This document shows, piece by piece, positions 1-9,804 of a stretch of 64,000 nt of DNA (positions are counted from its first letter, which is position 1; the number at the start of each line of letters is the position of its first letter). The translations under genes were made by a program, and so were the position numbers. This DNA comes from Anaerolineaceae bacterium (GTDB lineage: Bacteria; Chloroflexota; Anaerolineae; Aggregatilineales; Phototrophicaceae), in assembly GCA_002699585.1 (NCBI GenBank), contig PABP01000036.1, positions 312,333-376,332 on the forward strand, written 5' to 3'. A model generated the notes under the pieces. That model was not told the origin of the DNA and made no database searches. It saw nothing but the letters and a program-made list of their open reading frames with translations.

Positions 1-2612
1 GATTGCACGACTTTGGGCGTGTAACGCTGGGCCAGTGTTTCGACAAGGTAATTCAGCAATTGCTGCGTATTGGCGTGGGCATCATCGGTCAGGGTGATGT
101 CCACGTTTGCGTTTTGGGTGCTGGCTTGCACCATCGGGATCATAGGATGACCGGGCATGGGTTGGCCATCGCCGTAGCTGAGGATGGCCTCAACACCTGC
201 CGCGCCTAAGCCGGTGAGCATTTCGCCCCAATCACGGGTGGGCATGGCCATCAGATGGAAACCGGGCTGCTGCACGGTCTGAGCATAGCTCAGGCTAGGC
301 TTGACGCTGTGGGGCAGCACGACCTGTTCCGCGAACAGGGTCTTCAGCAGGGGGTCCTGCTCATTGACAACCACTGTGCCACCTGCCGCCACAATCATGC
401 GGCTGAGGTCCGCCAGGGCAACCGCCGAAGCATCCGGCGGTGTGGATTGGCTAATCAGGGCCAGACGCACCGCGCCCAGGTCGGCATCCGTCTTTTGCGG
501 CAGCGGATCTTGGGCGATCTGCCCCGCGAACCAATCGACCATTTTATGCACCACGTTCTGGATGCCACCATCAAGCTGAATGCTAGCCCAGCCATAATCC
601 TGGGGATCATAACCACGGGCGATCATCGCCTGCCGGAAAAAGTCATTATGTGTGGATTCGCAGCCGTGTTCCAGCAATAAGACATGGCGCGCAAAGGGAT
701 GCCCCAGATAACCCAACAAGGTGCTACGGAATTCATCCGTGACGGAGCCGCCGCAGCCTTCGGTATGCACCAGGGTCACGAAGCGCGACAGGCCGCTATC
801 GGCTAGCAAGCTATGCTTGTTGAGCAGTTCGACGCACATGCGCGCGATTTGCCCGGAGCACAGGCTGGTCGGCAGAATCAGGCCGACCTGATCGGTGGCC
901 GTGACGCCATGATTGTCATACACTGGTATGCTGACATCGGCCACGGCGATTTGCGTGTCAATCGTGATGGGTTTCCCGCTGGACTCGGCACTTTGCAGCG
1001 GCTTGAGTTCGACTGGATGCGTCTGGGGCCAATCTCGCCACAACTGCACCTGCGAATGCCCCGCTTTTTCCCCGACAGATAACATGCCCGATGCCACATC
1101 GACGGTGTAATCCAGCATGTGGGCACCGAGTTCATCCAGCGGCGTACCGTCGAGGTAGGCCCCGGCGTTGATGTCCATATCGTGCGAGAGCAGCGTGAAG
1201 CGCTCGGTGGTGGTGATAATCTTGACGGTTGGCACAAAGGGGAAATTGGTGATCGAACCATTGCCCGTCACAAAAAAGATCATGTTGCAGCCGGAAGCCA
1301 CCTGTCCGGCGATGCTCTCCAGATCGTTGCCAGGGCTGTCCATGAAGTAGAAGCCGCTGGCCTGCATCGGCTCGGAATAGTCGATGGCGTAGTCCAGGCG
1401 CACATCGGGATGACGCTTGGTGGCCGCACCAAGTGACTTCAGGTAGATGTTGTACAGGCCGCGATATTTGTTGCCACCGGAGGGATTGCCATCGGCGGTT
1501 TGGCCATGCCACGCGACGCGCTCCTTAAAGCGGTCGATCATGCCCAGGAATTTTTTGGCAGTGGCCGCATCGCGGACTTTATCGAGTACGTAGGTTTCCG
1601 CGCCGATGAGTTCGTCAGTTTCCGCTAGGTTGGCTGCGCCGCCATATTGGATCACCTGCTTGGCGACCCATGACGCCAGCGGGTTGCCACTCACGCCCGA
1701 AAAGGCATCGGAGCCACCACACTGCAACGCGATCTTGAGCGCACTCAAGGGCTGAGGGGTACGTTCCAGGGCATTGACCTGTGGCAGCCAGCCCTCGATG
1801 ACCGCTTCGGCGGCGGCGATGTCATCCGCGAAGGCGTGCGTCAGGCTCATGACATGATGGGGCACGGCATCCAGCGGATAATTATGCTGGCGCAAATAGT
1901 CCAGCAGCAAGGCATTATTGACCGCCTCGTCACCACGATCCACGATCAGCACAGCGGCCACATTGGGATGCACGATGAACCCGGCCAGGGTGCGCAGCAG
2001 CAAGTCCTCGTTATTTGGGCGACCATGCCCGCCTTCAGTATGGGCAACGGCCACGACGCCATCCACATTGGGATATGTTTGGGAAATATCAGCAAAGCGG
2101 CTCTCTAGCTGACGGACGAAACCGGAGGTCAGCGAGGTTGTCCCCAGCAGGATGATCGTATTGCGCGTGCCAACACCGCGCCCACCGGGACGTTCATACC
2201 CCATGAAGGTGCGCATCTCCGCGTGCAGCGGCAGGGCTGGCGCAGGCTGGAACGTGGCCTCATTGAACTGGTAGTGCTCCAGGTCATTTTTGAAGTTGGC
2301 TTCGGTTGGCAGGTCAATCGACAGCGAACGGCGGTCGAGTTCTGTCAGCACGGTGTCATTGCAGACATAGTCGCCCGGTTCGATGGGTTTGACTGCAATG
2401 CCAAATGTCTGGCCCCAGGAATACAGCGGGTCGCCAACGGCCAATGGCTGGATAGCAAAGCGATGCCCCAGCAGCACCGTATGCGACAGCGTCAGCACAT
2501 CAGCGCCATGCTGAATCTGCGTTCCGGCTTCTAAGCGGCGGGTGGCGATGGCGATATTGTCATCGGCAACCGGCAGGCGGGCGACATCATCGAAAACAAT
2601 CGGGTTGGTCAT
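1..2612 (-). CDS. uxaA: Altronate dehydratase, tandem-duplicated form (3' end beyond left edge)
   Basis: Dehydrates D-altronate to 2-keto-3-deoxygluconate in the hexuronate pathway. The frame is open from ATG 2612 to the window edge (870 codons, no stop), whereas E. coli UxaA has about 495 residues. Residues 15-90 look like the SAF-type N-terminal domain. Unit 1 (about 140-500) matches UxaA throughout, with CGGSD at 298-302 and SPGND near 425. A second unit follows from about 570: PTSLCSGQIAR around C585, HTEGC at C620, HGCE at C651, then a degenerate C-terminal half. The three cysteines kept in unit 2 are T162, G195 and D228 in unit 1, while unit 2 lacks CGGSD and PGND. It is the last visible gene of the uxaC-uxaB-uxaA series and probably answers to the divergent GntR gene. 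The family is certain; the two-unit architecture is seen directly; its meaning is inference. Confidence 0.9.
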   Translation of the reverse strand, partial: MTNPIVFDDVARLPVADDNIAIATRRLEAGTQIQHGADVLTLSHTVLLGHRFAIQPLAVGDPLYSWGQTFGIAVKPIEPGDYVCNDTVLTELDRRSLSIDLPTEANFKNDLEHYQFNEATFQPAPALPLHAEMRTFMGYERPGGRGVGTRNTIILLGTTSLTSGFVRQLESRFADISQTYPNVDGVVAVAHTEGGHGRPNNEDLLLRTLAGFIVHPNVAAVLIVDRGDEAVNNALLLDYLRQHNYPLDAVPHHVMSLTHAFADDIAAAEAVIEGWLPQVNALERTPQPLSALKIALQCGGSDAFSGVSGNPLASWVAKQVIQYGGAANLAETDELIGAETYVLDKVRDAATAKKFLGMIDRFKERVAWHGQTADGNPSGGNKYRGLYNIYLKSLGAATKRHPDVRLDYAIDYSEPMQASGFYFMDSPGNDLESIAGQVASGCNMIFFVTGNGSITNFPFVPTVKIITTTERFTLLSHDMDINAGAYLDGTPLDELGAHMLDYTVDVASGMLSVGEKAGHSQVQLWRDWPQTHPVELKPLQSAESSGKPITIDTQIAVADVSIPVYDNHGVTATDQVGLILPTSLCSGQIARMCVELLNKHSLLADSGLSRFVTLVHTEGCGGSVTDEFRSTLLGYLGHPFARHVLLLEHGCESTHNDFFRQAMIARGYDPQDYGWASIQLDGGIQNVVHKMVDWFAGQIAQDPLPQKTDADLGAVRLALISQSTPPDASAVALADLSRMIVAAGGTVVVNEQDPLLKTLFAEQVVLPHSVKPSLSYAQTVQQPGFHLMAMPTRDWGEMLTGLGAAGVEAILSYGDGQPMPGHPMIPMVQASTQNANVDITLTDDAHANTQQLLNYLVETLAQRYTPKVVQ

Positions 2613-2688
2613 AGCATTACCCCTATCCTCGGTCCTTCCGCCATGAAGTGGAAGGATGGCTTGCTCCTATACTTGGAGACAAGCATAA

Positions 2689-2722
2689 GTCCCCTCGCCA
2701 TGAGGTGAGGGGATTTAGGTTT
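2689..2722. repeat. Short palindromic intergenic repeat (CCCCTC/GAGGGG family)
   Basis: The gap between uxaB and uxaA holds a hairpin, CCCCTCgccatgaggtGAGGGG, followed by a TTTAGG-type end. The same core recurs near 5640, 9640, 12015, 13960 and 29320, always between genes. It may act as a transcript-stabilising stem between the two genes. No coding capacity. Confidence 0.6.
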
Positions 2723-2746
2723 ACATTTTATTTGGTAGCTAGCCGT

Positions 2747-4192
2747 TTAACCATTGATCTGTTCAATGATGGGCTGCATACCGCCAGTGTCCATACGGGT
2801 CAGGTAGTCGGTCAGCATGGCGTGCAGGCCGGGAATAGCGGACAAATCCTGCTGCCAGAGTGACTCGTTTTTGAGCACAGCTGTTACCACATCCGCGACT
2901 GAACCTGCCGCCCATTGCTCTTTGAACCATGCCAGGATGCTGGCATCGTCACTGAGGGCGATGTCCTCACCCTGCCACTCGCCTTTGTACAGCCGGATGA
3001 AGGCAGCGAACGCCAGCACAATACGCGGTGGCAGTTCCCCGAACTTGTCATGGTAGGCCAGCAAGGTCGATAGGATACGCGGGCGCTCCTTGGCACTGGA
3101 ATTGGTCGCGATGGTCAGCAGGCGATGATGCACCGATGGGTTGCGGAAGCGGTCAAAGACATCGGCAGCGAACTGGGTCAGTTCGTCTTTGTCGAGGTCC
3201 ATCGACGGGATGATCTCTTCGTGGGCCTCGTCCTGCAACATCTGCCCTAATGCCGGATGATCGAGCGCTTCGCGGACGAAGGTCAGGCCGAGCAGGATGC
3301 CAATGGGCACCATGGAGGTATGCAGGCCGTTGAGAATGCGCACCTTGGTTTCCCGGTAAGGCGCGGCATCATCCACGATTTTGATACCCAGCTTGGTCTG
3401 GGCGATGGGCAGCTCTTCATGCAGGCTCTGCGGCCCTTCGATGATCCAGCTATGGTAGGGTTCGCCCATGACCAGCAGCTTGTCCTCAAAACCTAGCTGG
3501 CGCTGGATTTCGTCGGCATCGGCCGTTGGGTAACCAGTAACGATGCGGTCCACCAGCGTATTGCAGAAAATATTGTGATCGCTGATCCAGGAGGCGAAAT
3601 CGGCATCCAGGCCCCATTGTTCAGCATAGCGCAGGATTATATCACGCAACTGTGAGCCGTTGTCCTCGACCAGTTCAGTTGGAATGACGATGCAGCCCTT
3701 ATCGGCTGCGCCCTCAAAGTGCTGGTAACGCTCATACAGGAATAGCGTCAGCTTGGCCGGGAAAGATGATGGCGGCGTATCGGTCGCCTTGTCGCTTTCC
3801 ACATAGCTGATGCCTGCCTCGGTCGTGTTGGAAATCAGGAAGCGGACCTCCGGCTGGCGAGCCAACGCCAAATACGCAGCGAAGTCGTCATACGGATAGA
3901 CTGTGCGATTGATGCAGGTAATCAGGCGATTGCTCTGGATGAATTCGCCCTCTTGGATGCCTTCTAAGCGCACATGATACAGGCCATCCTGGGCGTCGAG
4001 GTCGTCATAGTGGCCGGGTGTCACTTTAACGACGACCACGCCACTGTCGAAATCGGCCTCAGCATTCAGGACGTCGATGGCCCAATCAGAGAAGGCGCGT
4101 AGAAAATTCCCTGCGCCGAACTGCACAATGCGGTCAGGATGCTCTAAGGGTGCCTGGGCTGTCTGTCGGTTGAGTTGCGGTAAGGTGCTCAT
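2747..4192 (-). CDS. uxaB: Tagaturonate reductase
   Basis: Reduces D-tagaturonate to D-altronate with NADH (EC 1.1.1.58), the step between UxaC and UxaA. The 481-residue product matches the usual length of about 480. It has the N-terminal nucleotide-binding stretch VQFGAGNFLRAF at residues 24-35 and the mannitol-dehydrogenase-family C-terminal domain with the K-x-x-x-x-N-G-x-H region (ETKVRILNGLHT, near 280). Its ATG overlaps the uxaC stop by 4 bp, so the two are translationally coupled. Fructuronate reductase (UxaB's paralogue UxuB) is the main alternative, but the neighbouring altronate dehydratase favours UxaB. Confidence 0.92.
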   Translation of the reverse strand: MSTLPQLNRQTAQAPLEHPDRIVQFGAGNFLRAFSDWAIDVLNAEADFDSGVVVVKVTPGHYDDLDAQDGLYHVRLEGIQEGEFIQSNRLITCINRTVYPYDDFAAYLALARQPEVRFLISNTTEAGISYVESDKATDTPPSSFPAKLTLFLYERYQHFEGAADKGCIVIPTELVEDNGSQLRDIILRYAEQWGLDADFASWISDHNIFCNTLVDRIVTGYPTADADEIQRQLGFEDKLLVMGEPYHSWIIEGPQSLHEELPIAQTKLGIKIVDDAAPYRETKVRILNGLHTSMVPIGILLGLTFVREALDHPALGQMLQDEAHEEIIPSMDLDKDELTQFAADVFDRFRNPSVHHRLLTIATNSSAKERPRILSTLLAYHDKFGELPPRIVLAFAAFIRLYKGEWQGEDIALSDDASILAWFKEQWAAGSVADVVTAVLKNESLWQQDLSAIPGLHAMLTDYLTRMDTGGMQPIIEQING

Positions 4193-5586
4193 AGGTTATA
4201 TGTACTCTTTGCCAGCCCATAGGCCATGTCTTTGACCATCGCCTGGGCGTCTTCTTCGTCAATTATGTGTCGCACGAGCAAACCCGCTACCCAGTCCGAG
4301 GCCGCCCGCCGCCAGACATCATGGCGCGCCGGGATGGACGGATAAGCGCGGGTATCGTCGTTGAAGCCTGCGGTATTGTAGATGCCAGCCGTTTCCACGA
4401 CCTGGTCGAAGTAGCGCTGCATGCCCAGCAAACTATCGAAGAACCACCAGGGCGGTCCCAGCCTCAAGAGGGGATAGTGACCTGCCAGCGGGGCGAGTTC
4501 ACGGCCGTAGGTGGTTTCATCCAGATTGAACAGAACAACGGTCATATCGCGCTCGTTGCCGAACTGGTCCAAGAACGGCTTGAAGTCGCGCGTGAACTCC
4601 ATCTGTAACGGGATATCGGCGCCTTTGTCGCGGCCAAAGCGCTCGAAGATGAAGGGGTTGTGGTTGCGATACGAGCCCACGTGAATCTGCATGACCATGC
4701 CATCGTCGAGGCTCATGCGGCCCATCTGGATGAGCATATGCCCTGTAAAGCGTCTGGCATCTTCAGCCGAGGCTTTGCCCTGGAGCGCCCTATCGAAAAT
4801 AGCCTTGGCTTCACTATCAGACAGCAGTTCCGTGTAAGCCGTCAGGGCCGCGTGATCGGTGGCAGTTGCCCCCATCGACACGAAAAACTCACGGCGCTGA
4901 CGCAGGGCTTTCAGGAACGAGGTATAGCCCTTTACGTTGATGCCGGACACATCGCTGAGTTGGTCGATATTTTGTCGCCAACCCTCGTTGTCCAGATTGA
5001 CAACAGCATCCGGGCGGAACGTCGGAATAACACGCCCCTGCCAGCCGGATTCCTGAATGGCTTTATGGTGCTCCAGCGTATCAGTGGCGGTATCGGTTGT
5101 GGCCAATACTTCGATGTTGAAGCGGTCGAACATAGCGCGTGGCTTAAAGTCCGGCTGCTGGAGTTTGGCTTCGATGGCTTCATAAATAGCCTGGGCATTC
5201 TCGCTGTTCAGCTTCTGGTCGATGCCGAAGACATCGCGCAGTTCATCGCGCAGCCAGATGCCGGTCGGCGTGCCCCGGAACAGGTACCAATTGTCACAGA
5301 CGGTCTGCCAGATTTTGCGATGGTCCTGCTCCACCGGGCCGCCATCCTGCCGGGGAACAGCCAGGGATTCCAGGCTGATGCCCTGCGAGTACAGCATACG
5401 GAAGATGTAGTGATCCGGGATGATGAGCAGTTCAACCGGGCTGCCGAACTGGTAATCTGGGTCGGAGAACAGGCGCGGGTCCACATGGCCATGCGGGCAA
5501 ACGAGGGGCAGGTCGGCAATTGTCGCATGAAGATCACGCGCGACCTGCCGCTGGGCCGGGTCTGACGAAAAATAACGGTCGTCCAT
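4189..5586 (-). CDS. uxaC: Glucuronate isomerase
   Basis: Isomerises D-glucuronate to D-fructuronate and D-galacturonate to D-tagaturonate (EC 5.3.1.12), the entry step of the pathway. The 465-residue protein is close to the family length of 470 and has the metal-binding motif PHGHVDPRLF with H32 and H34, typical of this amidohydrolase-superfamily enzyme. Conserved stretches such as YHNKA-like helices and GPPWWFFDSLLGM near 385-397 are present. It is the first gene of the coupled pair uxaC-uxaB, with a 4-bp overlap. A palindromic repeat separates it from the upstream oxidoreductase gene, so a separate promoter is possible. Confidence 0.93.
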   Translation of the reverse strand: MDDRYFSSDPAQRQVARDLHATIADLPLVCPHGHVDPRLFSDPDYQFGSPVELLIIPDHYIFRMLYSQGISLESLAVPRQDGGPVEQDHRKIWQTVCDNWYLFRGTPTGIWLRDELRDVFGIDQKLNSENAQAIYEAIEAKLQQPDFKPRAMFDRFNIEVLATTDTATDTLEHHKAIQESGWQGRVIPTFRPDAVVNLDNEGWRQNIDQLSDVSGINVKGYTSFLKALRQRREFFVSMGATATDHAALTAYTELLSDSEAKAIFDRALQGKASAEDARRFTGHMLIQMGRMSLDDGMVMQIHVGSYRNHNPFIFERFGRDKGADIPLQMEFTRDFKPFLDQFGNERDMTVVLFNLDETTYGRELAPLAGHYPLLRLGPPWWFFDSLLGMQRYFDQVVETAGIYNTAGFNDDTRAYPSIPARHDVWRRAASDWVAGLLVRHIIDEEDAQAMVKDMAYGLAKSTYNL

Positions 5587-5636
5587 AAAGGGGTTCGTCC
5601 TGTATAAGCTATTTAGAAAAATTTATCTGTACTAAC

Positions 5637-5756
5637 AACCCCTCCCCTAAATCCCCTCCCCGAAGGAGAGGGGACCTTTAGCCGCTACTGTGTACTTTGT
5701 AGCAGCATCCTTCCTCCTTCGGGGGAAGGACAGAGGATGGGGGTCTTATATCTCTA
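5637..5756. repeat. Composite inverted repeat, long copy A
   Basis: About 120 bp of non-coding DNA made of two hairpins in opposite orientation: TCCCCTCCCCGAAGGAGAGG near 5651-5672 and CCTTCCTCCTTCGGGGGAAG near 5708-5728, joined by a short spacer. The outer ends, ACCCCT and GATGGGGGT, are also mirrored. A nearly identical composite lies at 9637-9742. The structure resembles a non-autonomous MITE or REP doublet. It sits between uxaC and the upstream oxidoreductase gene. Confidence 0.7.
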
Positions 5757-5757
5757 G

Positions 5758-7083
5758 CTATTTTGCGGGTTCGGTCGTTTTCTTCGGCAAGACGAAGAGG
5801 TCCGGCACGTTGACCATGCAGTTCGTTTCCATCGAACGATTGGCCGAGATACCTACCAAAATCGAGGCCGCACCATCAATGTGCGAGGCAGCACGATGGA
5901 ATTTGTCATAAGGCGGGTCCGGTGAGAAGATTTGGCGCAGCATAACCGGGTCCGCGCCACCGTGGCCACCTTCGCCAACCGGAATCTCGACCGGGTAGCT
6001 TTCCCCGAACATGGGGTAAACGCGCATCCGGGCCGACTTGAAAGCGCCCTTGCTCTCTTTGGCAGCACCATCACCCTGTAGGTGGTTGATGTTCTCTGAC
6101 ACATCCAGTTCGATGCGGCCTTTGGTGCCCGTGATGGCCACGCGCAGCCCTTCCCAGGGCGAATAAGCGATCAGGTTATAGGAAAGCAGCACGCCGTTTT
6201 CATAACGCACGCTGACGTTCATCGTATCCTCGGCGGTGACGGGTTCGCCAAAGACGTTGCGATCACGCAGGTAACCCGTTTCCGGCTCGGCATCCAGGTA
6301 CAGGCGCTTGTAGACTTGCTTGTCATCCAGGAACAAAGCGAAGGGGTCATCTTTGGCTTCTGGAACGCCTGTGTAGCGATTGTAGCTGTAATGTTCACCG
6401 CGTGCTTCGGCGTTTTCCTTACCATAAAACAGCAAGTCGCCCATCGCCATGACCTGCTTGGGATAGCTATCAATCCACCAGTTGACCAGATCGAAGTGGT
6501 GGGTGGCCTTGTGCACCAGCAGACCGCCGCTGTTCTTCTTTTCCCGGTGCCAACGCCGGAAATAATCCGCGCCGTGGCTGGTATCCAGCAGCCAACTGAA
6601 ATCGACCGCCAGTGGACGTCCGACTTTGCCTTCCATCACCAATTCGCGAAAGCGCGTATAAGCGGGAGCATAACGATAGTTAAAGGTCACACGCAGCGAT
6701 TTGCCGGTGCGGTCGATGGCATCGTAAATGGCCTTCATCCGGTCGATATCGGTCGTCATCGGCTTTTCGCTGATGGCATCGCAGCCGAGTTCCATCGCGC
6801 GTACGATGTACTGGTGATGGGTGGCGTCCATCGTGGTCACGATGACCGTATCCGGCTTGGTTTCTTCAATCATTTTATCGAAATCGGCAGCCAGGTAAGT
6901 CGGCAGTGGGCCAACCCCGGCTTGCTCGACAAGCTGTTCGTTATAAAAATCCATGCGCGTCTGGCTGAGGTCACAGAATGCGACCAACTCGGCGAATTCC
7001 GGGTAGGTTTTAGTGATGGCCTCGACGAACATCCCGGCGCGTGACCCGGTCCCGACCAGTGCGTAACGTTTTTTCTGCGTCAT
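5758..7083 (-). CDS. Gfo/Idh/MocA family oxidoreductase
   Basis: A 441-residue NAD(P)-dependent sugar oxidoreductase-like protein. It begins with a Rossmann motif ([12 protein letters not shown], residues 8-19) and has the family EKP motif (SEKPMTTD) near 110, followed by the C-terminal sheet domain with [13 protein letters not shown] near 190. The precise substrate cannot be read from sequence; inositol, aldose or uronate derivatives are all possible. It is the first minus-strand gene facing the divergent GntR regulator, with SD AAGGGAA ahead of its ATG, so it probably leads the uronate transcription unit. Confidence 0.85.
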   Translation of the reverse strand: MTQKKRYALVGTGSRAGMFVEAITKTYPEFAELVAFCDLSQTRMDFYNEQLVEQAGVGPLPTYLAADFDKMIEETKPDTVIVTTMDATHHQYIVRAMELGCDAISEKPMTTDIDRMKAIYDAIDRTGKSLRVTFNYRYAPAYTRFRELVMEGKVGRPLAVDFSWLLDTSHGADYFRRWHREKKNSGGLLVHKATHHFDLVNWWIDSYPKQVMAMGDLLFYGKENAEARGEHYSYNRYTGVPEAKDDPFALFLDDKQVYKRLYLDAEPETGYLRDRNVFGEPVTAEDTMNVSVRYENGVLLSYNLIAYSPWEGLRVAITGTKGRIELDVSENINHLQGDGAAKESKGAFKSARMRVYPMFGESYPVEIPVGEGGHGGADPVMLRQIFSPDPPYDKFHRAASHIDGAASILVGISANRSMETNCMVNVPDLFVLPKKTTEPAK

Positions 7084-7261
7084 AAGGTTCCCTTGTTGGT
7101 TCTTCTCAAAACAGTGTATCTAAGCAAATTTACTGGAATGGATTAGGTAAAACAGTTAGGCGAAAAGGCTGTAAGTATTTGGTTTTGACTATCACGGGGG
7201 TAGCATCATGAGGGCTGCGTCTGCACGTTTAGTATGCTGCTGATTAAAGGTCATCTTATTG

Positions 7262-7295
7262 TATCCAATAAATTGGCAAAAGGTCTAATTGGATA
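7262..7295. promoter_or_regulatory. Candidate GntR operator in divergent gap
   Basis: An inverted repeat TATCCAAT (7262-7269) and ATTGGATA (7288-7295) with an 18-bp spacer. The inner CCAAT-AA-ATTGG (7265-7276) is also a perfect palindrome, and GATATATC lies at 7292-7299. It sits 41-74 bp ahead of the GntR gene, between it and the divergent oxidoreductase/uxa genes. Assignment to this regulator is inference from position and symmetry. The rest of the 252-bp gap shows nothing further. Confidence 0.45.
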
Positions 7296-7335
7296 TATCA
7301 TATAGGATATAGGATTCGCTATAAAGGACGATTAG

Positions 7336-8016
7336 ATGTCTGTAACGCCCAAGTTCAAGAGCAAAAAGGATGTTGTGTATGAAGTGATAAAAGAAAACAT
7401 TATCCAGGGTGTTTATGAACCAGGGTCACGGCTTGTCATTGACGAGTTGGTGACACAGTTACACGTCAGCCAGATACCGATCAGGGAAGCAATCAAACAA
7501 TTAGAAGCCGATGGTTTCGTCAACTATGAAACCCATGTGGGGGCACGGGTGGCCGATGTTGATGCCAAGTTCGTCACAGAAGTCTTCTCCTTGTTAGAAT
7601 CTATGGAGATTATTTGCAGCCGGGCCGCCTGCCAGACGATGACCGATGACCAGTTGAGCACGTTGAGCGCGATGGTCACGGAAATGGACACGCTGGTCAA
7701 CGATCCCCTAGTTTGGTCAGAGCGCAACCGAACATTGCATTTATTCATCTGCGAATGCGCGGATACCCAACTTATCTTAAAAATGATGCGAAAAGTATTT
7801 GACCATTGGGCACGCCTGCGGCGCGTGTACTTGCAGGATATCGCTAATGCGCGCGTTAGTAACGCCCATACCGAGCACAAACTATTATTAGAGGCCCTCA
7901 AACGCCGTGACCCGGACGAGGTCGAGCGCATTATTCGCTATCACAACCAGGGCGCGTTGAGCACCTATGTCCATCATCTGGAGACAGCCGGGTTCCTCGA
8001 CGCAACAGGGAGCTAA
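7336..8016 (+). CDS. GntR family regulator, FadR/FCD type
   Basis: A 226-residue DNA-binding regulator. Residues 10-75 form the GntR winged helix (VVYEVIKENIIQGVYEPG, then HVSQIPIREAIKQLEADGFV). The C-terminal part from about 85 is all helical with the pattern of the FCD ligand domain, including H137 and H194-type positions that often bind metal. SD AAGGA precedes the ATG. Members of this family control uronate and sugar-acid genes (UxuR, ExuR), which fits the divergent uxa genes. The ligand is probably a uronate or keto-gluconate intermediate, by context only. Confidence 0.88.
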   Translation: MSVTPKFKSKKDVVYEVIKENIIQGVYEPGSRLVIDELVTQLHVSQIPIREAIKQLEADGFVNYETHVGARVADVDAKFVTEVFSLLESMEIICSRAACQTMTDDQLSTLSAMVTEMDTLVNDPLVWSERNRTLHLFICECADTQLILKMMRKVFDHWARLRRVYLQDIANARVSNAHTEHKLLLEALKRRDPDEVERIIRYHNQGALSTYVHHLETAGFLDATGS

Positions 8017-8070
8017 GGCGAAGCGCCTTGGCGTGCTTTACTCACTGCCTCTGCCTAAGGAGAGCACCTT

Positions 8071-9507
8071 ATGAGTTATAAACGTGTCGCACAACTGCGG
8101 ACACCGGAGCAGTTCCTCAGTTATTTAGAATCCATCGACGCGGCTATGCCTTTCGATGAAACTGTCCAGCATGGCGAGGATGCGCCGCTGGCCCAGCCCT
8201 ATACCTATCGCGGGACCACGCTCAGCAACCGTTTTTCCGTACTGCCGATGGAAGGCTGGGACGGCACGGCTGATGGCCACCCCACCGACCTGACCCAACG
8301 CCGCTGGCAGCGCTTCGGCGAAAGTGGGGCGGATTTGATCTGGGGCGGGGAAGCTGTCGCGGTACGTCATGATGGCCGCGCCAATGCGCGTCAGCTTATG
8401 ATTAACGAGCAGACCGTTGGTGACATCGCTGGCCTGCGCGAAACGCTGTTAGCCGCCCACAAAGAACAGGTCGGCAATACAGATAGCATGGTCATTGGCC
8501 TGCAACTGACGCACTCCGGGCGCTTCTGCCGCCCGAATACGCACGCGCTGGAGCCACGTATCGCCTATCGCCACCCGCTGCTAGACCAAAAATTCAACAT
8601 CGACAGTGACGATGTTTTGCTATCCGATGGAGAGATCGACCAACTGATTGAGGACTTTGCCAAAGCGGCTGTGCTGGCACAAAAGGCCGGGTTCGACTTC
8701 GTGGACATCAAGCACTGTCATGGCTATCTGGGCCATGAATTCCTGAGCGCGATGGATCGCCCTGGCAAGTACGGCGGCAGTTTCGAGAATCGCACACGCT
8801 TTTTGCGCAACGCGGTCGAAGCGGTGCGGGCGGCGGCCCCTGGTCTGGACATCGGCGTGCGCCTGAGTGCCTTTGACTGGGTTCCGTTTAGGCCCGGTGA
8901 GGAAAACATCGGCGAAAAGACACCCTATGAAGGTAACTATCCCTATGCTTTTGGTGGGGATGGCACGGGCACAGGTATCGACCTCAGCGAACCGAACCAA
9001 TTCCTGGATTTGCTGCTTTCGCTGGATATTCAACTGCTGTGCGTGACAGCGGGCAGCCCGTATTATGTGCCGCACATTCAGCGTCCGGCGATCTTCCCGC
9101 CATCGGATGGTTATCTACCGCCGGAAGACCCGCTGGCCGGGGTCGCGCGTCAGATCAAAGCAACGGGTGAGCTTAAAAAGCATCGCCCGGAACTGACGGT
9201 CATCGGGTCGGGGTACAGTTATTTGCAGGACTGGCTGCCGAATGTGGCGCAAGCGGTCGTCCGCCAGGGTTGGGCTGATTTCGTGGGGCTGGGGCGTATG
9301 GTGCTCTCCTACCCAGATATGCCCGTTGATGTCCTACGCGGGAACGATTTGCAACGCAAGCGCATCTGCCGCACTTTCAGCGACTGCACGACTGCCCCGC
9401 GCAACGGCATCGTTTCCGGTTGCTACCCGCTGGATGACTACTTCAAGCAATCTGAGCAGGCCGAAGCGCTCAAAGAAGCCAAGAAGGCATCAGAAATTGC
9501 GAAGTGA
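8071..9507 (+). CDS. NADH:flavin oxidoreductase, Old Yellow Enzyme family
   Basis: A 478-residue FMN-dependent TIM-barrel enzyme. The OYE signature is clear: [16 protein letters not shown], then [17 protein letters not shown] around residues 208-250. There is a C-terminal cysteine cluster ([15 protein letters not shown] and SGCYPLDDY) but no separate FAD/NAD domain as in dienoyl-CoA reductases, so electrons must come directly from NAD(P)H. SD AAGGAGA precedes the ATG, 54 bp after the GntR gene. In this setting it may reduce an unsaturated or keto sugar intermediate; that role is inference. Confidence 0.85.
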   Translation: MSYKRVAQLRTPEQFLSYLESIDAAMPFDETVQHGEDAPLAQPYTYRGTTLSNRFSVLPMEGWDGTADGHPTDLTQRRWQRFGESGADLIWGGEAVAVRHDGRANARQLMINEQTVGDIAGLRETLLAAHKEQVGNTDSMVIGLQLTHSGRFCRPNTHALEPRIAYRHPLLDQKFNIDSDDVLLSDGEIDQLIEDFAKAAVLAQKAGFDFVDIKHCHGYLGHEFLSAMDRPGKYGGSFENRTRFLRNAVEAVRAAAPGLDIGVRLSAFDWVPFRPGEENIGEKTPYEGNYPYAFGGDGTGTGIDLSEPNQFLDLLLSLDIQLLCVTAGSPYYVPHIQRPAIFPPSDGYLPPEDPLAGVARQIKATGELKKHRPELTVIGSGYSYLQDWLPNVAQAVVRQGWADFVGLGRMVLSYPDMPVDVLRGNDLQRKRICRTFSDCTTAPRNGIVSGCYPLDDYFKQSEQAEALKEAKKASEIAK

Positions 9508-9636
9508 GTGACAAGTTTTTAGTCGTTAGTGGTTGGGATGTGTTTGTAAGAACAGGGTAGCCAGATGGCTATCCATTGGATAACGATCTGTATCTCAGAG
9601 AATCGGCAAGGTATGCCCGCTATTTTCGTGGGCAAC

Positions 9637-9742
9637 CCCACCCCTAAATCCCCTCCCCGAAGGAGAGGGGACTTTTAGAGGCCAGGATGGTCAAAAAGGC
9701 ATCCTTCCTCCTTCGGGGGAAGGACTGAGGATGGGGGTTTAA
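9637..9742. repeat. Composite inverted repeat, long copy B
   Basis: Nearly identical in layout to the copy at 5637-5756: an ACCCCACCCCTAAAT start, hairpin CCCCTCCCCGAAGGAGAGGG, spacer, hairpin CCTTCCTCCTTCGGGGGAAG, and a GAGGATGGGGGTTTA end. The conserved outer ends with an unconserved spacer suggest a dispersed element rather than shared regulation. Confidence 0.7.
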
Positions 9743-9774
9743 TGCCCTCGCCGATTTCTCGGATAGATGCTATG

Positions 9775-9804
9775 GTAGCGGACGCAGGATGCTTGCGTCC
9801 CTAC
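9775..9804. repeat. GCATGC-type palindromic repeat, imperfect copy
   Basis: GTAGcGGACGCAggatgcttGCGTCCCTAC is an imperfect 30-bp palindrome. It shares its plan (arms ending in CTAC, a G/C-rich stem and an ATGC centre) with the perfect palindromes at 27751-27778 and 42671-42690. Confidence 0.55.

Noticed and set aside
4660-5565. 301-codon open frame on the plus strand opposite uxaC
   Set aside because: It is fully antisense to a well-conserved gene, lacks a ribosome site and any recognisable domain. Codon-position bias of uxaC explains it.
6316-7044. 242-codon open frame on the plus strand opposite the Gfo/Idh gene
   Set aside because: Antisense to a gene with clear Rossmann and EKP motifs; no independent support.
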